Source: Bimastos eiseni
Taxonomy: Eukaryota; Annelida; Clitellata; Crassiclitellata; Lumbricidae
Length of the DNA stretch: 64,000 nt
Assembly: GCA_959347315.1 (NCBI GenBank)
Contig: OY365817.1
Location: forward strand, 1,923,537 to 1,987,536
Direction of reading: 5' to 3'
Below the pieces are notes generated by a model, which did not search any database, was not told the DNA's origin, and saw nothing but the letters and a program-made list of their open reading frames with translations. Positions 53,325-63,680 of this stretch are shown one piece after another (the stretch's first letter is position 1; the number at the start of each line of letters is the position of its first letter). Made by a program: the position numbers and the translations under genes.

Positions 53325-56300
53325 GTAAGAACTGAATTGCAACTATGGTAGGCCTATAAGATTGCAGTTTGTGAAGGTGGGTTTTGTAGATTATATCGAG
53401 CGCATGTATAATAAATCCTAATTGCTTATGTCAATAGGTCTGTGTATGTGAATGGCTATGAAGTATCATGTACGTGAACTTTAATTAATCACGCACAGTT
53501 GACACCCCTTAAGTGCAGAACAGATCATAATTCACTGACTGATTCCGTTACAAAATAGGATATTTCAATGGAAGACAGCTCTGGGTATGTGTATAATTCG
53601 GTATGTGCATAGCTGACTACAGGCCCGTCAAGCATAAGTCTGTGTATGTGAATATACGTTTGGCTGCAAAGGCAGCGAAGATATTCAGGGTAACGAATAT
53701 ATACACGTACTTCGTGTTGAGACATATACACGTATACCGAATGCGAGACAAATAGCAAATACTGTTTTGATATTTTCACATGTCGTGCAGTAAAAATGCA
53801 CATTCATTCCACGTCATATATTCAGCAATGTCTACTGCTAAGAATTGTATGCAATGCGACTGTCGGTCCGGTTCTAGGACGATTGGTCATGAGATGATTG
53901 GTCATAAGGACGATTGGTCATAAATCTTCGGTCATAGTGAATCCGTACAAATCTAAATTAGAGCTAATGAAGTTTATAGGGTATATTAACATTTCAACCG
54001 CTAAACAAAACGAGGTTCAGTGGCTTAGAATAGGCGAGCGCCTCAAGCTCAACCTTTGCACTCTATAATGCACAAAATTCTTGAACAACTGTGCGCCACG
54101 TTATCTTGCAGACCACATCAGGCCACTGTCAGACGAGCCCACCAGGTAGCGACTGCGATCTTCCAAATCCTCCGATGCTTTCGTCTCAAGAACTAAGGGT
54201 AATATGGGCGATCGGGCCTTATGGGTCGCTGTCCCACGTGCCTGGAACAGTCTCCCTGCAGCCATCCAGGAAACCAAAACCCTTCCTGCCTTCAAAAAAC
54301 AGTTAAAATCGTACTTTCTTTGTAATATTGAGAAGTTAGTACTATAACTGCAGCGAACTGTCATGTAAAGCACCTTAGAAGTCGCTTGCTACCGACGGCG
54401 CTATATATATGAAAATTTTCGAAATTACAATAAACGCAATATTTATTTAAACTAAAAAGACACAAAGTCATAAAACATATATACAAAACTAAATGAGAGT
54501 TTTTAGAACACTGTATTATTATTTACTACTTTAAAGAATATAAGATAAGGCCCGCTGATATGTTAGAATGCTGGTTTTCCCAAAGGTACATGTAGCAACG
54601 GCCTGCGTGACACTATCTATCTTTCAGTAGGTGCTTAGTTGTTCAATTCCAGTAGCTCCTGGGAGTTATGTTGCTTTCTGCCTCATGCTTTACATAGAGT
54701 GCATACAGAGCCAGACAGTTTCGCCTTCTTTCGTGATGCGGTGCTTGCAGTAATCGAATGTGCTCATAATAAATGTTGGGTTGCCTTCCTTAGAAATGCC
54801 AAATTCACCTGCCACATCCATGATAAAGAGTGGTGTCCGAGATTTACGAACTTTGTAGACATGAATAACTCTTCTTGGACTTAAACCTGATTAAGCTACC
54901 GCCTCTATATGCCAAATTCACCTGCCACATCCATGATAAAGTTTGGTGTCCAACATTGACTAAACTTTGTAAACATGAATAACTCTTCTTGGACTTTTAT
55001 ACCTGATTAAACTACCGCCTCTATATGCCAAATATACCTGCCGCATCCATAATAAAGCTTGGTGTCCGAGATTTACTAAACTTTGTAGACATGAATAACT
55101 CTTCTTGGACTTTTGTACCTGATTAAACTACCGTCTCTATATGCCAAATATACCTGCCACAGCATCATTATTGATTGGTCTATTACCGGTCATCCATGAA
55201 CTATTATTAAATTTATCTGATTAATTTGAGTCACTAATAACTAATAATACAAATATTTGAACATTATGACCACTCGTCCCTATGACCAATCGTCCACATA
55301 CTGTCGTGCCACGGTGCTTAACATCAATAGCGGTGTATGCGTTTTGTATTCTTATAAAATCAGAGGTGTCACACAATTTTGCAATGACTGGCCAGTAGGA
55401 ATATTTCCAGCAAGTGGCGAGCAAGAATACCAAAGGCGCATGAGTTAGGGATCTCAGAGGGGGCCATGCAAACAGTTGAAGTAGGCTTTGAAAACGTGAT
55501 TCTGAAACGCATCAACCAACAAAGAAAAAGGCTTTATTATAAATCACAAATTATTCCTTTTATTCTCAATTGTGTCTTCTTTAGACATAGATTTTTGCTG
55601 GCCAGAACGATATCGTGGGTGGGCCACAATGGTCCGAGGGTTGGCTCGTTGACACTATGGTCTAGATTCATGGGAAGTGAGAAAACCGAAGCATGCAGGA
55701 AATCAGATAGAAATTCAAAGTGCGAGCAAATGAGTCTAATTATGCTTCAGGTTTCGCATCCGGGTGTCCGTTCAAGGTCCCACCCCAACCGGAAGTGGGT
55801 CATCATTGCCGTGAGTGTGGTTGTGGTGGTGGCGATCATTCTGACAGCCATATTGGTTGGGATGCATCTCTTTACCCATGGACAGAAAGACATTCTGAAG
55901 GTAAATGAAGAGAAAAGATGCTGAATTGTACTTATGGTATTATAGATTTGATTTAGTATAATCAGCAGCATATTCTCTGAATAAAGTCAAATAAATAGGA
56001 ACGTTATAGACAATTCGCATGCATTAAGCCCGAAGGGACTAAAGCTGAAGTTTAACTCATACAATGATGCAACTATAGTTTCTAATTTAATATTAACTCC
56101 TCATTTAGAAAATTAATGCAATATATTTTAGTTCTCGTACAATCGAGACGAGAACACCAAGGAGGAGGTGACCAGTGATCCTAACACCAACATCGTTCAA
56201 CACCATGTCACTGATCGAGAATACGAAATGTGGATCATCGAGGACTACAATCGCGTAAGAAACATCATCTATTAAAGTTAGGAGTGATCGTATTTGAAGA

Positions 56301-58651
56301 GTTATTTTGAGAAATTATGCATAAGACACTAATCGACAGGACAGCTATATAATTATGACACCGACAGTAAACTAACGCGGCTTGCATGTATATATAGGCT
56401 ATATATAGCCAGATATATATATATGTATATATATATCTGGCATTGCGTGACTATTTAGTATTACTGACATTTAAACCATTCAAAGTCTACACATAATTTC
56501 TTCTTTCTTTCATTATTAATTTCAGTTCAATTTTTATGCATAATTATTTATATACATATGTATATAGACATTGCACTGTTCAAATTGACTACATGATTGT
56601 GCTCAGTGCATATATATCTAATGCCCACATATCTCTGGCCAACTAATTCCAACTAAAACACAGAAATCTTGTTGCATTAGCTATACAAGGCAACGCCGCC
56701 GAGTGAGGAGTAACTTTTCGATAGCTGCTGATGGGGTCTAGCCTTAGCCTCTGACAAAAAGCGCCTGGGAAAACTCCCAAAGAAAAGCCAAACGCCTGAG
56801 CTGCCGGAAAACTGTTTAAACGACGACCTGTGTTTTTTCAGAAATGTTGTTGCATTTTGTATCGTTTTTGCATACTTATTTGCATAGGACATCAAAACAC
56901 TGAAAATAAAAACAGAAGATTCCTCAAACTGCTTCGTGGTTCCACTGAATAGAACGAAGACTGCTGACCCATCAGAAGTCAGAGCTCAATCAGACAACAA
57001 GGTCAGTCTTGAAATTTCTTATTTATGAGCATAATAATCATTCGACGCAGGAATATGAAATCACCTTGCTCGCAGAAAAAAGATATAAACAGTTCAACAC
57101 CCCAGATGTCCACTGTATAGAAACCATAAGCCCACTGAAATAGAAGAATTATTTAAAAGAACCACTAACCATTAATCTGACCTCCTACGGACTATCCTTT
57201 GGACAACCCTTTCGATTTGACGCAGCGCTCATGAGCTGGTGCCCTTCGCTTAGCATTCAAGTGGCGCTTTAGAAATTTGGAGATTACGATTGCGATTAAC
57301 CGACTTTATTACATTCTGACCACTACGTGGCGTACGTAGAACGTGTCTGGCCAGCATAAACATTATATCTTAACTAAACTTTTACCTAATATCTCACTAG
57401 ACCTAAAGTTACTTATATAATATTTTTGATCAATTACTAACGTCCTGAAAACCAAAACTTTAGAAAATTATATTTTTATCTCTTGAAAATAATACTTATA
57501 AATACTTTAAAACCCAATACTGCAAAAATCAACATTTATCAGGTACTATTTCATTTTTACATTTCAGAACAGGAATAATTCCAACATTGTGACTTATCGT
57601 GCATCCAACTCTCCCATTCCGGATATTTCGTTTCTTGATAAGGCGGCCAGAGACGCCTGCCATGGAATCTCTACCTACTGGCTCTATCCCAGCTGTGAAG
57701 CATCTCCAAAATGTAAGAACTATTTTCAATGTCTCATACTGAGCTCCATAGCTGTTACCATTGTGGTCTAAGCTTATCAGTATAGAAGAGATACGGCCAA
57801 TTTGAATGTCTAATTTAAATTACCACAATGCAATTTACACCTCAACTATTGTGCAGCGTTTGGAGTATAGGCCTCTATTGCATGCTGGAACTCGCGTAAA
57901 AATTAGTATAACGCCGTTATGGTAATAATCCTATACTAGGCTTCTAACTGACGGTGTTATTTGTTATCGTTTAAACGAAAATCATAACGCATAATTCTTT
58001 CCATTGCTACTAGTCTTCATAGGCAGCGAGTTGATTATATTATTTTCACAAATTGCTTTAGAACTCGACAATAATTGGCTTCACTATCAGTAAGTTGTCA
58101 TTGGCAGTAGCAGCCGACAAGGGTGATGATTGTATGCTCACCCTCTCTCATAATATTATGCCTTGGATAAGAAATATGAAGCGGCTAAAACTTCCTACGC
58201 ATTATTTGACTGCCTTTCAGATCAAAAATTTCACGTGGATGTCATTAGTTGCTGTTATTCATTCTAAGCTGGGTTGACACATGCACCTCTTTGCGCTCGG
58301 TTGACGGTTCGTAGGTCTGTATATCGATGGAGGATTACCTCGGACCGTCAACGTTAGGGGCGTTGTGCCAATGAAAAATGATATAAGCCTATGCCGTGGG
58401 TAAATGATCTCATCAGACAAATACTCTAAATATTTAAAATTTTCATATTCTGAATCTCTCAATATTTTTTACTGCACGAGCTATGAAAAAATACTACTAG
58501 GAGCAATTGTGGGTTGTTTGTAGATTCAAATTCGAGACAGAAGCGTCGACTATCACATCAAGATACTATACTAGGGTTCTGTTCTTGCACCGTTTGCCAT
58601 ATCGGCTATTGCACCATCGTCGACTGTGATTGTCTTATAATTATAATGTAA
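53259..58651 (+). CDS. BRICHOS-domain type II membrane precursor of a six-Cys peptide, copy C (241 aa)
   Basis: Six exons: 53259-53324, 55751-55900, 56132-56254, 56888-57001, 57568-57712, 58524-58651, same phases as copy B, 726 bases. Same layout: membrane helix about 39-63, BRICHOS about 95-196 (Cys127, Cys182), RQKR 204-207, then a 34-residue peptide with Cys at 219, 221, 224, 229, 234, 236. Exons 1 and 2 are almost identical to B, exons 3-5 moderately diverged, exon 6 strongly diverged except for the furin site and cysteine spacing. Intron 1 is enlarged by a 1.43-kb insertion. Confidence 0.88.
54085..54420 (+). mobile_element. LINE 3' fragment inside the insertion
   Basis: The frame reads DRALWVAVPRAWNSLPAAIQ, then ETKTLPAFKKQLKSYFL, the RT C-terminal end typical of CR1/L2 elements. 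It is followed by gacggcgctatatatatgaa, an L2-like 3' end. Confidence 0.85.
54796..55165. repeat. About 115-bp tandem repeat, 3.2 copies
   Basis: Units start at 54796, 54909, 55025 and 55141 with atgccaaattcacctgccac or atgccaaatatacctgccac, and share gaataactcttcttggactt. Highly similar copies, so recent. Nested in the intron 1 insertion of copy C. Confidence 0.93.
55751..55900 (+). CDS. Copy C exon 2 (membrane anchor)
   Basis: It encodes VSHPGVRSRSHPNRKW, VIIAVSVVVVVAIILTAILV and GMHLFTHGQKDILK. Acceptor tatgcttcag, donor gtaaat. Most differences from copy B are conservative. Confidence 0.94.
56132..56254 (+). CDS. Copy C exon 3 (first BRICHOS strands)
   Basis: It encodes FSYNRDENTKEEVTSDPNTN, then IVQHHVTDREYEMWIIEDYN and R. 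Acceptor atatattttag, donor gtaaga. The acidic residue of the WxxxD/E strand is kept. Confidence 0.94.
56408..56441. repeat. TA-rich inverted repeat, intron 3 of copy C
   Basis: gccagatatatatatat pairs with gtatatatatatctggc. It lies at the place corresponding to the 43557-43617 hairpin of copy B. Confidence 0.8.
56888..57001 (+). CDS. Copy C exon 4 (BRICHOS, first conserved Cys)
   Basis: It encodes DIKTLKIKTEDSSNCFVVPL, then NRTKTADPSEVRAQSDNK. Acceptor ttgcatag, donor gtcagt. Cys and NRT sequon conserved with copy B. Confidence 0.95.
57170..57302 (+). mobile_element. Interspersed repeat in intron 4 of copy C
   Basis: Matches 19315-19445 (ggactatcctttggacaacc, then ctttcgatttgacg and a GTGGCGCTTT motif) and is absent from intron 4 of copy B. 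Confidence 0.7.
57568..57712 (+). CDS. Copy C exon 5 (end of BRICHOS)
   Basis: It encodes NRNNSNIVTYRASNSPIPDI, SFLDKAARDACHGISTYWLY and PSCEASPK plus one base. Acceptor tacatttcag, donor T|gtaagaac as in copy B. NNS adds a possible second sequon. Confidence 0.94.
58524..58651 (+). CDS. Copy C exon 6 (furin site and six-Cys peptide)
   Basis: The acceptor is ggttgtttgtag. It reads YSNSRQKR, then a short spacer RLSHQDTILGF and the six-Cys core with loops S, TV, HIGY, TIVD, D, followed by LIIIM and TAA. The spacer is only 11 residues against 31 in copy B and 18 in unit A, but Cys spacing is identical. Confidence 0.87.
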
Positions 58652-59299
58652 GATAGAATATTATGACATAACATAATTAATTATTGGGATGGCGAATGAT
58701 CTGTTTCATTGTGAGTCTAACAGCAGACTATGAAAAATGCGAATGTTGCTTAAAAGTGATGTTATATTAAGCTCATTACATTTCGATATTAACGTTAAAG
58801 AGACGAATGAGATTTTCAACAAGGTCAAATTGTTTATGATTATGCCTATGAAAGCATATCACATCATATAAAATTTATTATTTATGTATATCTTAATTTA
58901 AGCCATATACATTTATATGTGTACAAATAGTTTTTATTCTGATTGTACATAATAGCTAACTTGTTAAGTTTTTACTACATGCTAATGTATTTATACCTAT
59001 CCTGCTGCGACTACCCATCTATTAGAAGGGTGGCTCTGCTTAGGCCTACAGGACTTGTGTCCTTTGAGGGTTTCTATCTGTCCCTATCGACCCTGGCAAT
59101 CTGCTAACAATTGTTTCCTGAGTTTTTTTTCTTAATTAAAAAACACTTGGTTATGGTTATAAAACATTTACGACATAATACACAATTTATGACTTAACAT
59201 GTAACTACAATTATAATTTGTGCCTTTCTAAAATCGAATATAGACTAGACGTTAGATAAAATGTATTTGTGGAAACTTAATATAAACGTCGTAGAGACA

Positions 59300-59305
59300 A
59301 TTAAA
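59300..59305 (+). terminator. Polyadenylation signal ATTAAA of copy C
   Basis: ATTAAA in gacaattaaagtgaaag lies at the position of copy B's AATAAA, followed by ttagtttgtgttcgtgtgc. Confidence 0.7.
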
Positions 59306-59309
59306 GTGA

Positions 59310-61310
59310 AAGACATTATTTTGGTTTTGAGTCTTAGTTTGTGTTCGTGTGCAGAATGTATAGTGACTCTGTGTACATATAGGTCTATAATAGGTTAACG
59401 CATATAAAACTTCAATCAAAGGACCATGTAGTGGTATGACTGTAGTCGATATTCAATGCAAAGGCCATGGTTGGGATGAGAGGAAACTTTCTCTGAATAT
59501 GAAAGCATATAATTTGGCGAATTAGGATCCGCACGAAAGAATCAGTGTTCTTAAGTTAATTAAAATTTATAGCCTCATCCCCGCCTATTAATTGTTTTGG
59601 ATGTGCCTCATTTCCAACACAACAAAGTCTGTTCCCATCAGGTATGTTCTAACGGAACAAAACATAAGCTGAGATCTCGAGTACTCCACAGTTATTGTAA
59701 GTGTAATCAGTACCTTCTAGGACGCGTAATTAAAACATGCTTGCTTAATTATAGGTGATCCAGATTAGCTTTATTATTAACTCCCAATGGCCGTCACATT
59801 TCAATCAATTTTATGCGCTGTGATTGAATGTCGTTAGTTTACTTCTCTCAATCCCAATCGGGCTTTGAACTTGTTCGGACATGGGATTTTGTAAAACCAT
59901 TAACTTGCAAATTTACGCTTAAGGAGCGTATAATGTGTTTCAAGGTCATGAGCAACATCAGTGATCGTTCTTGGTTTGCTCTTGTTCAAGTGTTCTGTGC
60001 TTTCCTCTGCTTAATACAACATCGTTAAAAAAACATCACGGAACCATCGATATAAGTCAAATGCTGCTGAAGTTTAAGATTCGAAGCAGTTCCTAATGCG
60101 ACTGTGTTACGTGCATTTGTGCAATATTCTGCTATAACACTGTATGTTGGTGTAGTCCTCCTTTACAGTTTGAAAGTGCACACACGAACACACGACAGAA
60201 CATACATAGGATATATTTTTAACCTGTTGGTTAGAGAGTTGCTGAGACTGTTATGTGAAGAGCGAAGGTGCGAGTCTTTCCCGAGATGGTTATGACGATA
60301 AATACTGAGGATCTTCCAGGCAGCTGATACAGGTGGTTGCAGTTTAACAACACTGTGTGACAACAAGAATCATTAGCATCGACCTCATCCTTTTTCCAGG
60401 CTTGGGTCTGGCACTGCATGAGTGCTAGCAGTGACGAGGTTAAGCTGATTCTCTTATTAACTAGCCCTATTCAACGATTCCAAATAGGCCTAGTTAAACC
60501 GCATTGTCTAATGCTTAGCTTATCTTCGTCACTTGGCATTTGCAGCTTAATGCGTAGGTAACAACGTATAATTATGAACTTAACCACTGGCATAGTGAAT
60601 ATAAACCTACGTATACATGGAGTCCGAAAGGACTGACATGGGACCCACATAGGGCCAACATAGGTCCAGTCTAAAGCCCACAGAGCATTCCTGTTGAGCG
60701 AAGTTGCCACTAATGCAATAATTGTTAAAATTCCATCATTACAGAAGTTTTATCTGGCCTACTCACGAGCACTCAAAGCCCAATCCCGGTCAAAATGGAC
60801 TGTTTTTAAGGCCAGAGAAGAGCAGATTGGCCTAACAGCGTCAGACACAATGCCGCCGGAAGACCATTTCAGGTCACCAGAAAACCGCAGAGAACACCGG
60901 AAGACCATTTCAGGTCACCAGAAAACCGCAGATAAGGTTCGACGCCACCGGGTAACAGTACGCGCAAAGGGTGTCAAAAAGGAGATTGATGTGTTGGACA
61001 TATGTAAGCTTCTGGTCCAGTGTACTCCAAAGTCTCGGACCGAGGATGAGAAGATGAAATGCGGATTTTCCAATGCGAGGGATCAGAGGTCTGCCTTAGC
61101 GAGCTGCTAACGTGTGCCAAGACAGATAAGCTGCGTCTCAGTGAGTTGGATCAGGCGGTTTCACAACACTCAAACCTCCAGAGGCTCACTTCTTTCCCCG
61201 GCAGAGAATCGCCTGATCCGCCAAGCAGCGGACGAACATGCGCGTACCCTTGTAGATGGTTATAGCAAGATTGGCTGAGGATAGCAAAAGCCGTAGGTGG
61301 GGTTCAAAGT
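59310..61310. other. 3' flank of unit C and start of a further duplicated unit
   Basis: 59465-59670 matches 50075-50280; 60320-60440 matches 51565-51680; 60460-60570 matches 37145-37260; 60675-60790 matches 51965-52080. A 41-base direct duplication (ccggaagaccatttcaggtc...) lies near 60857-60938. No BRICHOS exon is found in this block or after it. Confidence 0.65.
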
Positions 61311-61329
61311 CACCAGCGAAGATCAGTGT

Positions 61330-62150
61330 TGTGTGCAAGACTTGAACTTCAAGACCAAGACGAGACCGAGACAGTGAGGTGCCGAGATCTAGACAGTGAG
61401 GTACCAAGACCGAGACACTAGGTTCAAGACAGTACGAGACAGTAAAAGAAAAGTGATTTTATATAAAATGCTGTAAAATACTAATGTATCAGTTTTCGGG
61501 AATAAGGCTCATTCGTAATTTCAATTTGGAACTTAAAATGTATATAGTACTAATTCCTGAGAACAGTTCTTATATTGCCGCGTTTCATCTTTTCTGATAG
61601 CTCTTCGTCGGCCTATCTTCTGAATAGTATAGAGAAAGCCTTTTTAGACACGTTGAAATCTTCTAGACGATCTTAAACAAGTAAATTCGTTACCAAATAC
61701 CAAACGAAATTAAAAAGTTGCGCATCCTTGGAGACTCGAAGTTGTTCTGATAGTTCAGTTATGGTGGTTTTACATCAATGACAAACTGTACGCTATAGTT
61801 ATTGTTTGTCAATAACTTCAAATTGCGTAAAAGAAAACTTCACAACTTCAGGTTCTCTCTCAGACATTTTTCCACATTAAGATAAATGAATTGATTTCAG
61901 TATCATGTGACTCGCGCTTAACCAGAATTAGGCCTACCGTTTCTCGTAGATTCTAGTTTCAGTTTCTAGCGCAAGATTTTAAGACAGTTAACGCGAAACT
62001 AATCGAGACCGATTGTTCGAGACAGAACTAGACTTTCACTTCAAGACAGTTTATAAAAATTCGAGACACTGCCTCGAGACCGAGACCGAAGGCTTCCGAG
62101 ACCGAGACACCACAAATTGTCTCGAGACCGAAACACTGTCTCGAAACTAT
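61330..62150. mobile_element. Element or tandem with GAGACCGAGAC-type ends
   Basis: agaccgagacagtgaggt-like words recur at 61360-61445 and cgagaccgagac-like words at 62010-62150, with unrelated AT-rich sequence between. This could be the two ends of one transposon or two repeat blocks. Confidence 0.45.
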
Positions 62151-62494
62151 ACAACTGTGGTGAAGATTATAGATAAGTGGGGCAACGGACGGAGCCCTCG
62201 AGCAAATCGTATGTCGCAGGAATCCATGGAGACCTAGTGGAGTGGCGCCGTACGTGGGTCACCTGGGTCACCATAAAGAAGCGGTCCTGCAAGAACGAGG
62301 TAAGGCAAACATGTACATTGCAAGAAAGGTCAACATATTAAGCAGATGATCGGTGCAGCAAAATCTCATGGTCGACTATATCGAGTGCAGAGATCACATC
62401 AAACGGGGTGACCAGAGATGTACCGATGGAACCATAAAATACCTTCGAACATAATTAGAATTTCACAATAGCAACAAAGCGGAATTGAATGTCG

Positions 62495-62735
62495 TATTTT
62501 GGCCGAGCAGTTAGAGCGATCAGCCCGTAACGTTGAGTGTGCGCTTAGCGAGCGGGTTCGACTCACGTCCGGGGAGACACTGTGTAGGGACCTTGAGTAA
62601 GTCTTTCGCACACAATTGCTCTGCAGTACAACTGCAGTAGCGTGGTCGAGAACTGTGAGCGCTTTCGAGCAAGACTTGACGTGATCAATAGTGTTATAAA
62701 CGCCGAGTTGTATTGTATTGTCGAGTTATAGAAAT
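62495..62735 (+). mobile_element. tRNA-derived SINE, copy 3
   Basis: A-box-like ggccgagcagttagagcg, B box gggttcgactc near 62556-62566, the ggaccttgagtaagtctttc body and a ttgtattgtattg tail. Same family as 4015-4205 and 32998-33224. Confidence 0.85.
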
Positions 62736-63070
62736 TCGAAACACAGTACTTAATGGAAATTCGTTTCTTGAAACGGTCATCTACGAAATTTACCAACGCA
62801 ACAACTTCCAGCACTAGGATACCAAGAAACTTCCGCAGTTACATAAAACGCGAGATAGACTCATCCAAAAATCGTCGCTGTGCAAATTCGGTAATACCAG
62901 AGCCCTAGAGGGCCTAGACAATGGAAAAAAACATAAGAGTTTAGGTATTATTAATCCGATAACAAATAATACTATTTATTAAAAGAAATGTAAATAGGCC
63001 TAATAGTCGAATTTATTATCGGATAGTCTGAGTTCTTTGCAAGTGTGAATGAAAATTTAAATCGAAGTAC
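62736..63070. other. Sequence without recognised features
   Basis: AT-rich; a taggcct word and short direct repeats only. No coding or RNA signal seen. Confidence 0.5.
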
Positions 63071-63074
63071 ATAG

Positions 63075-63680
63075 GACAAGTAGGCCGTGTAGAGGACAGG
63101 AAGGTATTCCTAGAGGACAAGATGGCCGTATAGAGAGCAGGAGGGTATTCCTAGAGGACAAGATGGCCGTATAGAGAGCAGGAGGGTATTCCTAGAGGGC
63201 AAGATGGCCGTATAGAGAGCAGGAGGGTATTCCTAGAGGACAAGATGGCCGTATAGAGAGCAGGAGGGTATTCCTAGAGGACAAGATGGCCGTATAGAGA
63301 GCAGGAGGGTATTCCTAGAGGACAAGATGGCCGTATAGAGAGCAGGAGGGTATTCCTAGAGGACAAGATGGCCGTATAGAGAGCAGGAGGGTATTCCTAG
63401 AGGGCAAGATGGCCGTATAGAGAGCAGGAGGGTATTCCTAGAGGGCAAGATGGCCGTATAGAGAGCAGGAGGGTATTCTTTGAGGACAAGATGGCCGTAT
63501 AGAGAGCAGGAGGGTATTCTTTGAGGACAAGATGGGTGCCTAGAGGACAGGAAGGTAGATGTATTCTGAGAGGACACGATGGCCATGTAGAGAATGAGAA
63601 GATATTCTTAGAGGACAAGATGGCCGCCTAGAGGACAGGAGGGTATTCTTAAGAGGATAAGATGGGCGTCCAGAGGAAAA
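63075..63680. repeat. 41-bp minisatellite, about 14 copies
   Basis: The unit is gaggacaagatggccgtata, gagagcaggagggtattcct and a. Eight or more central copies are nearly identical; outer copies are diverged. Since 41 is not a multiple of three, minus-strand frames rotate but stay open (CPLGIPSCSLYGHL repeats). These are artefacts. Confidence 0.95.

Larger units (their letters stand above)
53866..55299. mobile_element. 1.43-kb insertion in intron 1 of copy C, probable DNA transposon
   Basis: Flanked by ACTGTCG (53859-53865 and 55300-55306). Copy B has the uninterrupted site ACTGTTG followed by the same downstream words (42296 on). Ends contain aggacgattggtcat repeats at left and their inverse (atgaccaatcgtcc) at right. 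It encloses an L2 3' fragment and a 115-bp tandem repeat. There is no transposase frame. Confidence 0.8.

Noticed and set aside
63356..63618. Minus-strand frames with repeated CPLGIPSCSLYGHL-like sequence
   Set aside because: Produced by the 41-bp minisatellite; Cys repeats are not a peptide family.
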